Assembly (NCBI RefSeq): GCF_900605015.1
Contig: NZ_LR027573.1
Coordinates: 1,099,501 to 1,163,500, forward strand
Origin: Olsenella sp. Marseille-P4559
GTDB lineage: Bacteria; Actinomycetota; Coriobacteriia; Coriobacteriales; Atopobiaceae
Length of the DNA stretch: 64,000 bases
Reading direction: 5' to 3'
Both the position numbers and the translations under genes were made by a program. The number at the start of each line of letters is the position of its first letter. Position 1 is the stretch's first letter. Positions 8,490-18,792 of the stretch are shown piece after piece. A model generated the notes under the pieces. It was not told where the DNA came from. It searched no databases and was given only the letters and a program-made list of their open reading frames with translations.

Positions 8490-9675
8490 TTTCGAGGGCC
8501 GGATTAGCTCGGTCTTTGAGTCTGCCCCACAGGGTTATGCAGAGCCATTCTCGTTCAAGAAGCTCGCAAAGCATGCAGCCCGCAAGATGGAGGCCGAGAC
8601 ATACCGCATCGACGGCGTCGACACCGCGCCGGCACTCTATACCGTCCTGGTTTCGGCCGAGGACGACTCCCTCATGCGCCCGCTCTACGAGCGCATCGAC
8701 TATGAACTTGGCGAGTTCATCACCGAATCTGCCAACAAGAAGGGCTATGCCCTGGTAGGCAGGCCGCTCGTGCGCTTCATGGTCGACGAGTCCCTCAAGT
8801 CGGGCAAGTTCTACGTTGATGCCGAGAACGTCAACGGACAGACCCTCGCCCGCCTTCGCGAGGAGGAGCGCGCGTTTCTGGGTGGCAACTCAAGCGTGGG
8901 CGGAGCCGCTGCCATTGGCAAGCCGCGTCGACGTCCGTCCGCGGGACACCTCAGCCCCATCCCGCAACCCATGGCATCCGCATCTTCTCCGCAGGCTTCC
9001 CCCGGCGGCACTGATGCCGGCCTGGACGTTATGCCCATGGACTACATCGAGCCCGCAGGCGGCGTGATCCCCGCGGTGGCATCTCCCTCCTCGTCCACTC
9101 CTATGCCGGTACCCTACGTAGACGCCAGCCCATCGCAGGCTGTGCCCCCCGTTGCCGTGCCGGTCATAACACCACCGGTCTCCAGCAGCCAGCAGGTGGT
9201 TCAGCCCGTTGCCGAGGCGGTCCAAGATCAGGCCCAGGCCGTCGCGGCGGCAGCGCCCCAGCCAGCGGACTTCTCCTCGCCCGCACAGCACCAGGCCGCA
9301 CGCCAGGCCCCCGAGGTCGTACCCGACACCCGTCGTCGTAACGTCTCTGCACCCGCTGCCCCAGCACAGCCCGCTCCCCAGCAGCGCATTGCCACCTGCA
9401 TGCTCATCGACCGCCAGAGCGGGCGCACCTACGCTGCCAAGGCCCCCTCTTGCCTCATCGGCCGCGAGCGCTCGCAGTGCGGTGTTTACCTGCGCGACCC
9501 CAACGTTTCTCGCCGCCACGCGGAGCTCTCCTACGACGGGAGCAACTGGCACATCGTTGACCTCAACTCCACCAACGGCACGCTCGTCAACGATATCGAC
9601 GTAGATGAATGCGTCCTGTGCGACGGCGACCTCATCACCGTTGGCCTCGTGAACCTCGAGTTCAGGGAGAGCTAG
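8473..9675 (+). CDS. fhaA: FhaA-like protein (DUF3662 + FHA domain)
   Basis: 400 residues. The N-terminal ~120 residues match the FhaA-specific DUF3662 domain (SDFEGRISSVFESAPQG...). A long Pro/Ala/Gln-rich linker follows (about 140-305), then a C-terminal FHA phosphothreonine-binding domain with GRERSQC, SRRHAEL and NSTNGTLVND (about 328-380). In Actinobacteria this protein binds phosphorylated partners at sites of peptidoglycan synthesis. It overlaps the kinase gene upstream and is 3 bases from fhaB, so translation is probably coupled. Confidence 0.92.
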   Translation: MSFLSDFEGRISSVFESAPQGYAEPFSFKKLAKHAARKMEAETYRIDGVDTAPALYTVLVSAEDDSLMRPLYERIDYELGEFITESANKKGYALVGRPLVRFMVDESLKSGKFYVDAENVNGQTLARLREEERAFLGGNSSVGGAAAIGKPRRRPSAGHLSPIPQPMASASSPQASPGGTDAGLDVMPMDYIEPAGGVIPAVASPSSSTPMPVPYVDASPSQAVPPVAVPVITPPVSSSQQVVQPVAEAVQDQAQAVAAAAPQPADFSSPAQHQAARQAPEVVPDTRRRNVSAPAAPAQPAPQQRIATCMLIDRQSGRTYAAKAPSCLIGRERSQCGVYLRDPNVSRRHAELSYDGSNWHIVDLNSTNGTLVNDIDVDECVLCDGDLITVGLVNLEFRES

Positions 9676-9678
9676 GCC

Positions 9679-10092
9679 ATGATCGACCTGATTCTCTTTG
9701 CAGGGCGAATCATCCTCGTCGTCCTGCTCTACGTCTTCCTCTTTGCCGCCATGCGCGCAGGCGTAGGCCTGGTGCGCGGGCAGCGCAAAGACACCGCCAT
9801 CTGGTGCGTTGACGTTGAGAAGGGCTCGCGTGCCATGCGTGGCCTGCACGTAGACGTGCTCGGCCCCGTGGTTGTTGGCCGCTCCCCTTCCTCCGACATC
9901 GTAATCGACGAGCCGTACGTCTCGGCCACACATGCCCGCTTTACCATCCAGGGGCCGGCCCTCGTCCTTGAGGACCTCGGCTCTACAAACGGAACCATGG
10001 TCAACGGCCACGTGATCGATCAGCCCGTCACCCTTCGTGACGGCGACGAGGTGCAGATTGGCGACACCATCATGCGAGTGAGCCGTCAGTAA
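9679..10092 (+). CDS. fhaB: FhaB/FipA-like small FHA-domain protein
   Basis: 137 residues: an N-terminal transmembrane helix (about residues 4-28) anchors a cytosolic FHA domain with VGRSPSSDI, SATHARF and GSTNGTMVNG. It is expected to dock on phosphothreonines made by the kinases in this cluster. Its stop codon overlaps the start of the phosphatase gene (TAATG), which indicates translational coupling. Confidence 0.92.
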   Translation: MIDLILFAGRIILVVLLYVFLFAAMRAGVGLVRGQRKDTAIWCVDVEKGSRAMRGLHVDVLGPVVVGRSPSSDIVIDEPYVSATHARFTIQGPALVLEDLGSTNGTMVNGHVIDQPVTLRDGDEVQIGDTIMRVSRQ

Positions 10093-11600
10093 TGGCCGCC
10101 GAGGACCCACAGATGAAGCCCCAAGACGCGCCGATGCAGACGGCCGTACCAGACGAAGCCCCCGCAGAGCCGGTGGGCGAGCATCCTGCTGCCGCCGAGG
10201 TGCCAAAGCCCGAGACGCCCAAGCGTATGACAGCCGACAGGCAATCCGTGCCCGAGGGCGTTCACCAGGAGCCCGTCTCGCCCGAGAGCGCCCAGCCACA
10301 AGAACCCGTCAACGCCCCAGGTCGTGCGGCCATCCCCGTAGAGGGACGCGCCGGCGCCGATGCCACCTGCGGCAAGAACGCCTTCATCGCCTGGGGTGCC
10401 CGCTCCGACGTGGGCCTGGTGAGAAGCCACAACGAAGACTCGTTCCTCATCCGCACGCCGTGCTTCGCGGTATGCGACGGCATGGGCGGCCACGCAGCCG
10501 GCGAGGTCGCAAGCTCCATTGCCGTTGAAACCATTGGCGAGAAGGCCCCTGCAACCGCAGACGACGCCCTTCTTGGGGCAGCGATTGAGGCAGCCAACCA
10601 GGCCGTAATCAAGGGCGCCGAGGAGGGACGGGGCAAACCTGGCATGGGATGCACCGCCTCGGCCACGCTTATCGACGGCAACCGCATGGCCATCGCCCAC
10701 GTGGGCGACTCCCGCATCTACCTCCTGCACGCGGGCAACCTCGTGCGCGTGACACGCGACCACTCCTATGTGGAGGAGCTCGTCGACGCTGGCCAGATAA
10801 CCGCCGACGAGGCCCGCGTGCACCCATCGCGTTCCATCATCACGCGCGCCCTGGGCTCTGACCCGGACATGTATGCAGATCACTTCTCCATCGAGGTGTC
10901 CACGGGAGACCGCGTCATCCTCTGCTCCGACGGCCTCTCGAGCATGGTGCCTGACAGCGAGATTGGCTCCGTTGCGGTCTCGAGCGCCACGCCGCAGCAG
11001 GCAGCGGACAACCTCGTCTCCACCGCGCTCACCGCAGGCGGCGCAGACAACGTGACCGTCGTAGTGGTGGACATCCTGAACGACGGCGTAGCAGCCGCGG
11101 CGCGCAAGCATTCGGTGGGCTTTGCCCTGCGCGTGATCACCGCCATGGTGCTGCTTGCGGTCGTGGTGCTCGGAGGCTTCTTCCTCTTTGCAAAGAGCGA
11201 GTGGTACCTGGGTGTCGATGGCGATACCGTAGGCATCTACCAGGGAATCGATGGCGAGGTCCTGGGGTTTTCGCTCTCAAGCCTGGTCCAGACGACAGCG
11301 GTGGAGATAGACGACCTGCCCGCAAACGTCGGCACGCAGCTACAAAATGGCGGCATTCACGTAGGCAGCGAGCAGGAGGCCCTCTCCACTGTTGAGTCAT
11401 ACCGCTCGCAGATAGACGCCGAGAAGACCAAGGCAGCCGAGAAGGCCGCAGAAGTGGCTGCCGAGGGCAACCCTACCGGAGAGGCAGCGCCAGAGGACGG
11501 CACCCAGACGGGCGAGTCGGGCACAGACTCCGCCAATGGCAACGCCTCGACAGACACCAGCACCACTGGAGACGCGGCGCAGACAAACGGGGGTGAGTGA
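10092..11600 (+). CDS. pstP: PP2C-family Ser/Thr phosphatase (PstP-like)
   Basis: 502 residues. An unusual ~90-residue Pro/Glu-rich cytosolic leader precedes the PP2C domain (about 96-330). Metal and catalytic motifs are present: [34 protein letters not shown] and GGADNVTV. One membrane helix follows (about 343-367) and then an extracytoplasmic tail rich in Glu/Thr/Gly. It should reverse phosphorylation by the two kinases encoded here. The start overlaps the fhaB stop, and the end overlaps the start of the next gene by 4 bases. Confidence 0.92.
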   Translation: MAAEDPQMKPQDAPMQTAVPDEAPAEPVGEHPAAAEVPKPETPKRMTADRQSVPEGVHQEPVSPESAQPQEPVNAPGRAAIPVEGRAGADATCGKNAFIAWGARSDVGLVRSHNEDSFLIRTPCFAVCDGMGGHAAGEVASSIAVETIGEKAPATADDALLGAAIEAANQAVIKGAEEGRGKPGMGCTASATLIDGNRMAIAHVGDSRIYLLHAGNLVRVTRDHSYVEELVDAGQITADEARVHPSRSIITRALGSDPDMYADHFSIEVSTGDRVILCSDGLSSMVPDSEIGSVAVSSATPQQAADNLVSTALTAGGADNVTVVVVDILNDGVAAAARKHSVGFALRVITAMVLLAVVVLGGFFLFAKSEWYLGVDGDTVGIYQGIDGEVLGFSLSSLVQTTAVEIDDLPANVGTQLQNGGIHVGSEQEALSTVESYRSQIDAEKTKAAEKAAEVAAEGNPTGEAAPEDGTQTGESGTDSANGNASTDTSTTGDAAQTNGGE

Positions 11601-14473
11601 CCGTGGCCAACGAGAGAACCCGCGGTGGCAACCGCAGAAACATGGAGCTGCTCTTCCTCTGCCTGGCAGCCGTGCCCGTGGTCCTGCTCTACGCCCTCTA
11701 CGTTGTTAACGCCAGCGTCGTGCTCTCCCTAAGCACGCTCGCCGTTCCCGTAGGGCTCTTTGCGGCGTTCGCCGCGGCCCACGTGGCCGTGCGCATCCTC
11801 GCGCCCGATGCCGACCCCATCATCTTGCCTGTGATCTTTCTCCTCTCGGGCATCGGCATCGCATTTGTCACGCGCCTTGCCCCAAACCTGGCAGACAACC
11901 AGGTCATGTGGCTTTTTGTCTCGGTCGCGGCAATGATTGCGACCCTCTTTGTCGCCCGCAGCCTCGACACGCTGGCCAGCTACAAGTACACGCTGGGTCT
12001 CATTGGCGTGGTATTGCTCCTGCTCCCCATGGTCATAGGCACCGAGAAGAACGGCAGCAAGCTCTGGCTCACCTTTGGGGGCTTCTCGTTCCAGCCAGGC
12101 GAGCTGGCTAAGATTCTTATCGTCCTCTTCCTGGCCTTCTACCTGGCATCCAACCGAGAGGCGCTCTCTGCCACCGCACATCGCGTGGGACCCTTCCGCA
12201 TCCCGCGCTTCCGCATGCTGCTCCCCCTCTTCATCATGTGGGGCATCAGCCTTCTCATCGTTATCTTCGAGCGCGACCTGGGCAGCGCCCTTCTCTTCTT
12301 CATGTACTTCGTGGTCATGCTCTACGCGGTCACCGGCCGTTGGAGCTATGTCTTCATAGCGCTTGGCCTTCTGGTAGTTGGCTTTGTCTTCTGCTACCGC
12401 TTCTTCTCGCACGTCAAGGTGCGTGTGGACATCTGGCTTGACCCCTGGTCAGACGCCCAGGGCAGCGGCTACCAAGTTGTCCAGTCGCTCTATTCCATTG
12501 TCGACGGCGACCTGGTGGGCACGGGCATTGGCAAGGGCCTGCCCACCCTCATTCCCTTTGTCGAGAGTGACTTTCTCTTCTCGGCCATCGCCGAGGAGAT
12601 GGGCCTTCTGGGGGCCAGCGCCATCATCATTCTCTACATGCTCTTCTGCGTGCGCGGCTTCGCAACGGCGGCCCGCGCCAAGTCCGACTCCTCCGCCTTT
12701 GCCGCTGTGGGTCTGACCACGGTCATCGGCTTCCAGGCGTTCCTCATCATCGCTGGCGTCACCAAGCTCTTGCCCTTGACGGGCGTGACGCTTCCCTTCA
12801 TGAGCCAGGGCGGCAGCTCACTGCTCTCGAGCTTCATCATCGTGGGGCTGCTCCTACGCGCAGGCGACGAGGGCACCGGACGAGAGGCGCAGCTCGTTGC
12901 CAGCGCCGCCGAGGACAACAATGGGCGCGTCTCGCTCCTGGGCGCCCACGCGTCGGCCTTTGTCCATGGTTCGCATGCACGTGGCCGCTTCGAGATGCAG
13001 GGCAGTGAGTCAGGCATCCTTGGCCGCGTGGCCTTGGGCAAGCGCCTCACGGCGCTTATCACGGCATTTGCGGTGCTCTTTGCCGCCCTCATCGCCAACC
13101 TCACCTATCTCCAGGTCATCGATGCCGGCAACATCCAGAACATGTCATCCAACAACCACACCATTGCCAAGAGCGCCTACGTGCAGCGCGGTGCCATCAT
13201 CACATCCGACGGCGTAACCCTGGCCGAGAGCCTGCGCCAAGAGGATGGCACCTACCTGCGCTCGTATCCGCAGGGGTCTCTCGCCGCGCACACCGTGGGA
13301 TACATCTCCACGCGCTATGGCACCTCTGGCATCGAGTCCACGATGAACGACACGCTTACGGGTAGCCACAACTACTCCGACTGGAAGGGCGCGCTCTACT
13401 CGCTGGCGGGAGTGCAAGAGCCTGGCAACACCGTGGCACTCACGATCAACTCGCAGATGCAGCGCGCCGCCGAGTCTGCCCTCGACGGCTACACGGGCGC
13501 CGTGGTGGTGCTCGACCCGTCTACCGGAGCCGTTCTCGCCAAGGCAAGTGCACCTACGTACTCCTACGATGACCTCGACAGCATCATGGGCTCCAGCGGC
13601 ACGGGCTCCCAGCTGCTCGACCGCACCGCGCAGACGCTCTACTCACCTGGCTCCACCTTCAAGGCGGTCACGCTCTCGGCCGCCCTCGATACCGACACCA
13701 CCACACTCGACACCGTCTACAACGCCGGACCTGCGCTGACCATCGGTGGAGCCGAGGTGAGCAACTACGGCTACAACGACTACGGCACTCCCACGCTCAG
13801 GGAGGCCTTTGCCCTCTCGTCCAACACGGTCTTTGGCCAGGTGGGTGTCCAAGTGGGTGCTTCCAACCTGGTGAAGTATGCCGACGCCTTTGGCTACGGC
13901 ACCAACGTGGGCCAGGACTTCAATACCGTGGCGTCGCTCATGCCCGACCCCTCAGAGATGACCGAGTGGGAAACGGCATGGGCGGCATGCGGCCAGCCCG
14001 TGGGCCAGCACAAGAGTCCCGCGGGCCCGCAGACGACCGTGATGCAGAATGCCATGGTCGCCCAGGCGATTGCCAACGGGGGCGTGGTCATGAACCCCTA
14101 CGTGGTAGACCATGTGCTCTCCCCCGAGGGTGCCACGATCTCCACAACCCAGCCAAAGTCCCTTGGGCAGGCCATCTCTGCCGAGACCGCCTCCCAGGTC
14201 AAGGAGGCCATGCTCGGCGTTGTTGACCACGGCACGGGCACAAGGGCCAAGGTCCAGGGCGTCCAGGTCGCCGGCAAGACCGGCACGGCCCAAATCGAAG
14301 ACGGCAAGATCAACTCGTTCTTTATCGGCTTTGCGCCATACGACAACCCCACGCTCGTAATTTCTGTTGTCATCGAGGGAGAAGATGGCGCCGACGTCGA
14401 GGGGTATGCCGCCGGAGTGGCGGGGCAGGTCCTTGCGAGCTGCCTTAACATCCAGGCTCTTGGCGCAAGCTGA
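11597..14473 (+). CDS. RodA/FtsW (SEDS) glycosyltransferase fused to class B penicillin-binding protein
   Basis: 958 residues in one open frame. Residues ~15-440 are a SEDS polymerase with about ten membrane helices and the motifs [11 protein letters not shown] and [10 protein letters not shown]. Residues ~485-958 are a PbpA-like transpeptidase with its own membrane anchor and the active-site motifs STFK (~685), SSN (~740) and KTG (~892). In most Actinobacteria rodA and pbpA are separate neighbours at this locus; here they form one polypeptide, locking polymerase to transpeptidase 1:1. The start is GTG at 11597 (or GTG at 11603), overlapping the phosphatase stop. Nothing in the sequence suggests a fused assembly artefact: no stop or frame change occurs at the junction. 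Confidence 0.92.
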   Translation: MTVANERTRGGNRRNMELLFLCLAAVPVVLLYALYVVNASVVLSLSTLAVPVGLFAAFAAAHVAVRILAPDADPIILPVIFLLSGIGIAFVTRLAPNLADNQVMWLFVSVAAMIATLFVARSLDTLASYKYTLGLIGVVLLLLPMVIGTEKNGSKLWLTFGGFSFQPGELAKILIVLFLAFYLASNREALSATAHRVGPFRIPRFRMLLPLFIMWGISLLIVIFERDLGSALLFFMYFVVMLYAVTGRWSYVFIALGLLVVGFVFCYRFFSHVKVRVDIWLDPWSDAQGSGYQVVQSLYSIVDGDLVGTGIGKGLPTLIPFVESDFLFSAIAEEMGLLGASAIIILYMLFCVRGFATAARAKSDSSAFAAVGLTTVIGFQAFLIIAGVTKLLPLTGVTLPFMSQGGSSLLSSFIIVGLLLRAGDEGTGREAQLVASAAEDNNGRVSLLGAHASAFVHGSHARGRFEMQGSESGILGRVALGKRLTALITAFAVLFAALIANLTYLQVIDAGNIQNMSSNNHTIAKSAYVQRGAIITSDGVTLAESLRQEDGTYLRSYPQGSLAAHTVGYISTRYGTSGIESTMNDTLTGSHNYSDWKGALYSLAGVQEPGNTVALTINSQMQRAAESALDGYTGAVVVLDPSTGAVLAKASAPTYSYDDLDSIMGSSGTGSQLLDRTAQTLYSPGSTFKAVTLSAALDTDTTTLDTVYNAGPALTIGGAEVSNYGYNDYGTPTLREAFALSSNTVFGQVGVQVGASNLVKYADAFGYGTNVGQDFNTVASLMPDPSEMTEWETAWAACGQPVGQHKSPAGPQTTVMQNAMVAQAIANGGVVMNPYVVDHVLSPEGATISTTQPKSLGQAISAETASQVKEAMLGVVDHGTGTRAKVQGVQVAGKTGTAQIEDGKINSFFIGFAPYDNPTLVISVVIEGEDGADVEGYAAGVAGQVLASCLNIQALGAS

Positions 14474-14589
14474 TGGGAGGCGCATGACCTGTGTACGAAA
14501 CGAGCCATTAGATATGAACACGAACCGCTGATCACTTTAAACGTAGTCACAAGACGCGGTGTCGCCGCTAGGGTGGATAGGAGAGGCAG

Positions 14590-16593
14590 ATGGCAGAAAG
14601 GGTCCTTGGTGGAAGGTACCAGGTCCTCGACAAGGTAGGTGCGGGGGGCATGGCCACGGTCTACCGTGGCATGGATCAGGTGTTGGGGAGGACTGTCGCC
14701 ATCAAGACGATGCTGCCCCAGTACGCAACCGACCCCTCATTTGCAGCACGCTTCAAGCAGGAGGCGCAGGCTGCGGCGGCGCTCAACAGCCCCTACATTG
14801 TCTCGGTCTATGACTGGGGCAAGGACGGTGACACCTACTACATCATCATGGAGTACCTGCGCGGTACCGACCTCAAGAGCGGCATTCGCAAGCATGGCGC
14901 GCTCGACTGCAAGAAGGTCGCGCAGATTGGCTCGCAGATAGCGCAGGCGCTCTCCGTGGCTCACGACCACGACATCATCCACCGCGACATCAAGCCGCAG
15001 AACATCATGGTGCAGCCCAGTGGCAACATCAAGGTAATGGACTTCGGCATCGCACGCGCAAAGAACAGCCACCTCACCACCGACAACTCGGTCCTGGGCA
15101 CGGCACACTACGTCTCACCCGAGCAGACCCAAGGCAAGCCGCTTGGCCCCACCACCGACCTCTACTCCCTTGGCATCGTGATGTACGAGGCCGCCACCGG
15201 CCGTGTCCCCTTTGATGGTGACAACGCAGTGACCGTGGCCATGAAGCAGGTCACCGAGCAGCCCGTGCCACCCAGCCAAATCAACCCCAACGTGGACCCT
15301 CAGATAGAGGCCATCATCCTCAAGTGCATGCAGAAGGACCCCAAAGACCGCTTCCAGACGGCCGACGAACTCTACCACACGCTTCACGACTACCTTGCCG
15401 GCCGCATGCAGGCGGTCAACAACGCAACGGCGATGCTCCCTGCAGCAGCAACCAAACCGCTGGCAGGACGTGGCAGCAATGTCACCCAGAACATGTCCCG
15501 CGCACAGGCCACGGGCAGGATTCGCCCCCAGTCCGCCACCGAGCAGGCCGCCGCAGAGGAGGAGGACCGTCAGAAGAAGCACAAACGCAATCGCGCGCTT
15601 GCTATCGTCGGAGTCATCGCAGGCATCGCACTTGTGGCGCTCCTCGTTATGGCTGCGTTGGGGTCTGGCTCGAAGGCGTATTCGGTACCCAACCTCCTTG
15701 GCCTCACGCAGGACGAGGCCTCGGCAATGCTCACCTCTGATGGCCATAACTTCACTATCGGCAACGTGACGCAGCAGTATTCTTCCTCCGTCGAGGAGGG
15801 CAAGATCATCGAGCAGACCCCGGGTGCCGGGCGTACGGCCACCGAGGGCTCCAAGATCGACATCGTCGTCTCTAAGGGAGAAGAGCCGGCAGCCTCGGTC
15901 ACGGTGCCCGACCTCACCAACTGCACGCCTTCCGAGGCGCAGGAGCTGCTTAACAAGTACGGGCTCAAGGGCCAAGCGGGCGACTCTGTCTACGATGCGA
16001 ACATCGAGGTTGGCCACGTTGCCCAGCAGGAGCCCGCGGCAGGCTCGGACGCCAAGGCTGGTGACACCATCACCTATCACCTCTCGCAGGGTGCCGAGCA
16101 GGTCTCTGTCCCCAACGTCGTGGGGGATTCCCAGTCCGATGCCACGAGCGCACTCAAGAGCGTGGGCTTTAGCGTGAGCGTGAAGCAGTCCTCCTCGTCC
16201 AGCGTCGAGAAGGGCCTTGTCATTAGCACCGACCCATCTGCAGGCATAAGCGCCGACAAGGGCAGCACGGTCACCATCACGGTCTCCACCGGCCCAGCGT
16301 CCGTCTCGGTGCCTAACGTTGTAGGGTATAAGGAGTCCGACGCCAAGGAGGAGCTCGAGAGGGTAGGCTTTAGCGTCTCAGTGACCACCGAGACGAGCAG
16401 CAGCGTTGCCAAGGGCAAGGTCATCTCGCAATCTGCGACATCGGCGACCGCGGGGTCGACCATCACGATCGTGGTGTCCAGCGGCTCTGGTTCGAGCAGC
16501 AACAGCAACAGCGGGACGTCGAACAACGGCAACTCGTCGAACGGCGAGAATTCGAACAGCAACACCGGCGGGACGTCCAACACCAGCAACTAG
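14590..16593 (+). CDS. pknB: PknB-type Ser/Thr kinase with four PASTA domains
   Basis: 667 residues. Cytosolic kinase domain (about 8-270) with GAGGMATVY, the lysine in VAIKTM, HRDIKPQN, DFGIA and SPEQ. A basic juxtamembrane linker (KKHKRN) is followed by a single TM helix (about 337-358) and four extracellular PASTA repeats starting near residues 363, 436, 505 and 570. The protein ends in a Ser/Asn/Gly-rich tail. PASTA repeats bind peptidoglycan fragments or lipid II, so this is the wall-sensing kinase of the cluster. ATG at 14590 with AGGAGAG upstream. The gap of 116 bp from the PBP gene may hold its own promoter. Confidence 0.95.
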   Translation: MAERVLGGRYQVLDKVGAGGMATVYRGMDQVLGRTVAIKTMLPQYATDPSFAARFKQEAQAAAALNSPYIVSVYDWGKDGDTYYIIMEYLRGTDLKSGIRKHGALDCKKVAQIGSQIAQALSVAHDHDIIHRDIKPQNIMVQPSGNIKVMDFGIARAKNSHLTTDNSVLGTAHYVSPEQTQGKPLGPTTDLYSLGIVMYEAATGRVPFDGDNAVTVAMKQVTEQPVPPSQINPNVDPQIEAIILKCMQKDPKDRFQTADELYHTLHDYLAGRMQAVNNATAMLPAAATKPLAGRGSNVTQNMSRAQATGRIRPQSATEQAAAEEEDRQKKHKRNRALAIVGVIAGIALVALLVMAALGSGSKAYSVPNLLGLTQDEASAMLTSDGHNFTIGNVTQQYSSSVEEGKIIEQTPGAGRTATEGSKIDIVVSKGEEPAASVTVPDLTNCTPSEAQELLNKYGLKGQAGDSVYDANIEVGHVAQQEPAAGSDAKAGDTITYHLSQGAEQVSVPNVVGDSQSDATSALKSVGFSVSVKQSSSSSVEKGLVISTDPSAGISADKGSTVTITVSTGPASVSVPNVVGYKESDAKEELERVGFSVSVTTETSSSVAKGKVISQSATSATAGSTITIVVSSGSGSSSNSNSGTSNNGNSSNGENSNSNTGGTSNTSN

Positions 16594-16618
16594 CATGGTT
16601 GGCGAGAAGCGCCAGTAG

Positions 16619-16657
16619 GGCCCCCGACCTGCGATCAGACGGGTCAGGGGCCGCTTT
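16619..16657 (+). terminator. terminator after pknB
   Basis: GGCCCCCGACC (16619-16629) pairs with GGTCAGGGGCC (16642-16652) apart from one mismatch, followed by GCTTTGT. It ends the kinase/PBP cluster 25 bp after the pknB stop. The rest of 16658-16842 shows no gene. Confidence 0.75.
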
Positions 16658-16842
16658 GTAAGGCGAGGCGTGCAGCATGTATTCGCTGCTTGGTTGTATT
16701 GCTGAAACATGCACCACCGGCAATGCGCTTGTTGTTGGCATCCCCCACCGCCTCGGTATCGAGGTCGCCAAAGAGCTTGGTCCAGGCAAGGCATCGAACT
16801 AGCCAGCAGTCGGCTTCGACACGAATTGCCAGGGCCATCCCC

Positions 16843-18105
16843 TCACTTCTCCCCGCTGGTGCTGAGCAGCACGTTCACCAGCTCCAGGTCCTCGGGGTCA
16901 GGCGAGCCAAGCGGCAGGCCGCATGCCTCAAAGAAATGGCTGCCTGCAAACTGACGAGCACGGAAGGTGTCGTGTGCCCCATCATCGAGGTAGCGTACCC
17001 TTGAGATGCAGTCGGTTGTCGCGCAGTAGAGCACGCCGCGCCGCGCCGCGTAGCCCAGGTACGTCTCGTTTGGCGACCACATTGTGACGCCCGCCATGTG
17101 CTCAAGCTCGTAGGCCACCGCGTACTCTCGCCAAGAGAGTCCGCGCAGACGCACGTAGCGGTCGAGAAGCGATGCCATTCTCGTCACGCGCCGCAGCGTT
17201 GCGCTAGCGTCCATCAGTCGCGCGTCTGACCGTGGCGAGAAGAGCGTGCGCGCGGCAAGCGACCGCATGGCCTGTTCGCGCTCCTCCCCGGTAACCATCA
17301 CCGCAGGAACCGAAAGCTTCAGCGACTCGTTGGGGAAGAGCTCGATTGCCGAGTGCGCAACGATTGTCTCGTCTCGCTGAGAAGTCCTAAACACCAGGCT
17401 GTCGTGCGCGTGCTGGACGCGGCAACCAATCCCATAGCAATCGAAGGCCGCGCGCATCGCCGCAGCTCCCTCGTTGATGCTCGCACGCGAGTTGGCCTCG
17501 TCTGCCTTTGGACCGAGCCTAAACAGGTACAGGTCGAAGAGGGCAACGGGGTCCCTTGCGTCATCGGCCATGGGGTAGTAGACCGTGCGACAACAGAACC
17601 TGCGCACGTCTAGGCGGCGGTTGGTCGCACGGTCATACAGGTCTACCAGTGCAGTTCCGTCAGCCGGACCCGAGGTCGAGCCCTCACGAATCTCTACGAT
17701 GCCGTCGGCCACATAGGGAGGAAAGTCCCCCTCGTCCACGCGAACCAGAATCACGCCACGGCTGTCGTCCGTGGGGTCTGTCAGGAAGCGTACCTCGAAG
17801 TGCGGCGCGGGCGAGACGTGCCTGCGGCAGAGCTCCCCTATCACCTGGCTGATGTCTGCCGTGCCGCGCGGGACAGGCACAACCTCGCGGGAGTCGTCTG
17901 CGATTCCAATCACGAGCCACCCGCCGCGCGAGTTCGAGAACGACGCCACGATCTTGGGAATCTTCCGGCGCACGCTTGGCCCGAAGGTCTGCTTGAACTC
18001 CAGCGCAAAACCTTCCTCGAGGTCAGCGAGCTGGGGCAGGTCATCCCAGGTTACTTCGGCGATTGTCTTGGGCCGGCCTTGTTCGTCGCGGAACGGGTTG
18101 AACAT
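16843..18105 (-). CDS. AlbA_2 / Schlafen-type putative DNA-binding protein
   Basis: 420 residues from the ATG at 18105 (MFNPFRDE), which has AAGGGGG before it; the frame is open further upstream but without a better start. The N-terminal part carries the AlbA_2 (Schlafen-like) fold signature: LEFKQTFG, KIVASFSNSRGGWLVIGIAD, then ILVRVDEG and VEIREGSTS (about residues 40-150). Such domains are found in predicted transcription regulators and some defence proteins. The C-terminal 260 residues are not recognised; no helicase or nuclease motif was seen. It stands alone, convergent with pknB. Confidence 0.75.
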   Translation of the reverse strand: MFNPFRDEQGRPKTIAEVTWDDLPQLADLEEGFALEFKQTFGPSVRRKIPKIVASFSNSRGGWLVIGIADDSREVVPVPRGTADISQVIGELCRRHVSPAPHFEVRFLTDPTDDSRGVILVRVDEGDFPPYVADGIVEIREGSTSGPADGTALVDLYDRATNRRLDVRRFCCRTVYYPMADDARDPVALFDLYLFRLGPKADEANSRASINEGAAAMRAAFDCYGIGCRVQHAHDSLVFRTSQRDETIVAHSAIELFPNESLKLSVPAVMVTGEEREQAMRSLAARTLFSPRSDARLMDASATLRRVTRMASLLDRYVRLRGLSWREYAVAYELEHMAGVTMWSPNETYLGYAARRGVLYCATTDCISRVRYLDDGAHDTFRARQFAGSHFFEACGLPLGSPDPEDLELVNVLLSTSGEK

Positions 18106-18624
18106 GGCTCCCCCTTCTCGTGTGGTTATGGGGCAACGGCACGACACTGCCTTCTCGAGTGTAGCGCTCACGCGTGACCGCTGGCGTTGGGTACGGCACC
18201 GAGGATTGCAGGGGGCTTTTCGACCTGGCAACTCACGGCGAAATCCACGACGCGAGGCATCGCAGCAGAAGCCTTCTCCTCGATTCCGACCGCTAGGCAA
18301 CCGTCTCCAATGTCAAGACTGTCCTAGTATGCGTACGCACGATAGCGTCTTTCTGGCAGTCCTGCCCTTCGGGAGCCCCGCGCTGGCAGAGGACTACCGT
18401 CGTGCGTACGCACAATCCCCTTCCGTTGCCAGGCCCCTCTCGCCCACCTGGGAAAACGTCACGACCCCGACAGATTTCCCCGGTTGTGCGTACTCACAAC
18501 GCGACTTTTTAGCCAGCGGGGCCAGCCTGCAGGCTAATTGTGGGGTACCGAGAAGCCCGAGGCCGTTGGGGCACGAAGCCCCGTGGGTTAGCCCGCCCGC
18601 ACCACAACCCCGTCCCAGAGCGAA
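18106..18624. other. intergenic region with three palindromic repeats, no gene seen
   Basis: About 520 bp with no credible reading frame. The upstream part should hold the promoter of the AlbA_2-type gene. The part 18328-18500 contains the palindrome set described separately. Confidence 0.6.
18328..18500. repeat. three copies of a GTGCGTACGCAC-type palindrome
   Basis: Copies: tGCGTACGCACg at 18330-18341, GTGCGTACGCAC at 18402-18413, and TTGTGCGTACTCACAA at 18484-18499. Spacing is about 72 and 82 bp. Each copy can form a hairpin or be a dimeric protein site. No gene lies between them. Confidence 0.75.
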
Positions 18625-18654
18625 CAGGCCAGACCCAGCGATGGGTCTGGCCTG
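18625..18654 (-). terminator. hairpin terminator after tRNA-Arg
   Basis: Perfect 13-bp stem CAGGCCAGACCCA / TGGGTCTGGCCTG with loop GCGA, 10 bases beyond the tRNA 3' end on the minus strand. The following T stretch is short (TTCG). Confidence 0.75.
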
Positions 18655-18664
18655 CGACATTACA

Positions 18665-18740
18665 TGGTGCCCCCGGGCCGATTCGAACGGCCGACACCAG
18701 GTTTAGGAAACCTGTGCTCTATCCCCTGAGCTACGAGGGC
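18665..18740 (-). tRNA. tRNA-Arg (anticodon CCT)
   Basis: 76 nt with encoded CCA. The cloverleaf is complete: acceptor GCCCTCG with CGGGGGC (one wobble), anticodon stem CAGGT/ACCTG with loop TTCCTAA, T-loop TTCGAAT. The anticodon CCT reads AGG. Confidence 0.95.
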
Positions 18741-18792
18741 ATGCGAAAAGACATTCTACCATCGACCAGCAATGCGTGCCACGAGACACTCG

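Noticed and set aside
8890-10299. 469-residue minus-strand open frame
   Set aside because: Antisense to fhaA and fhaB, which have clear domains; no motif of its own.
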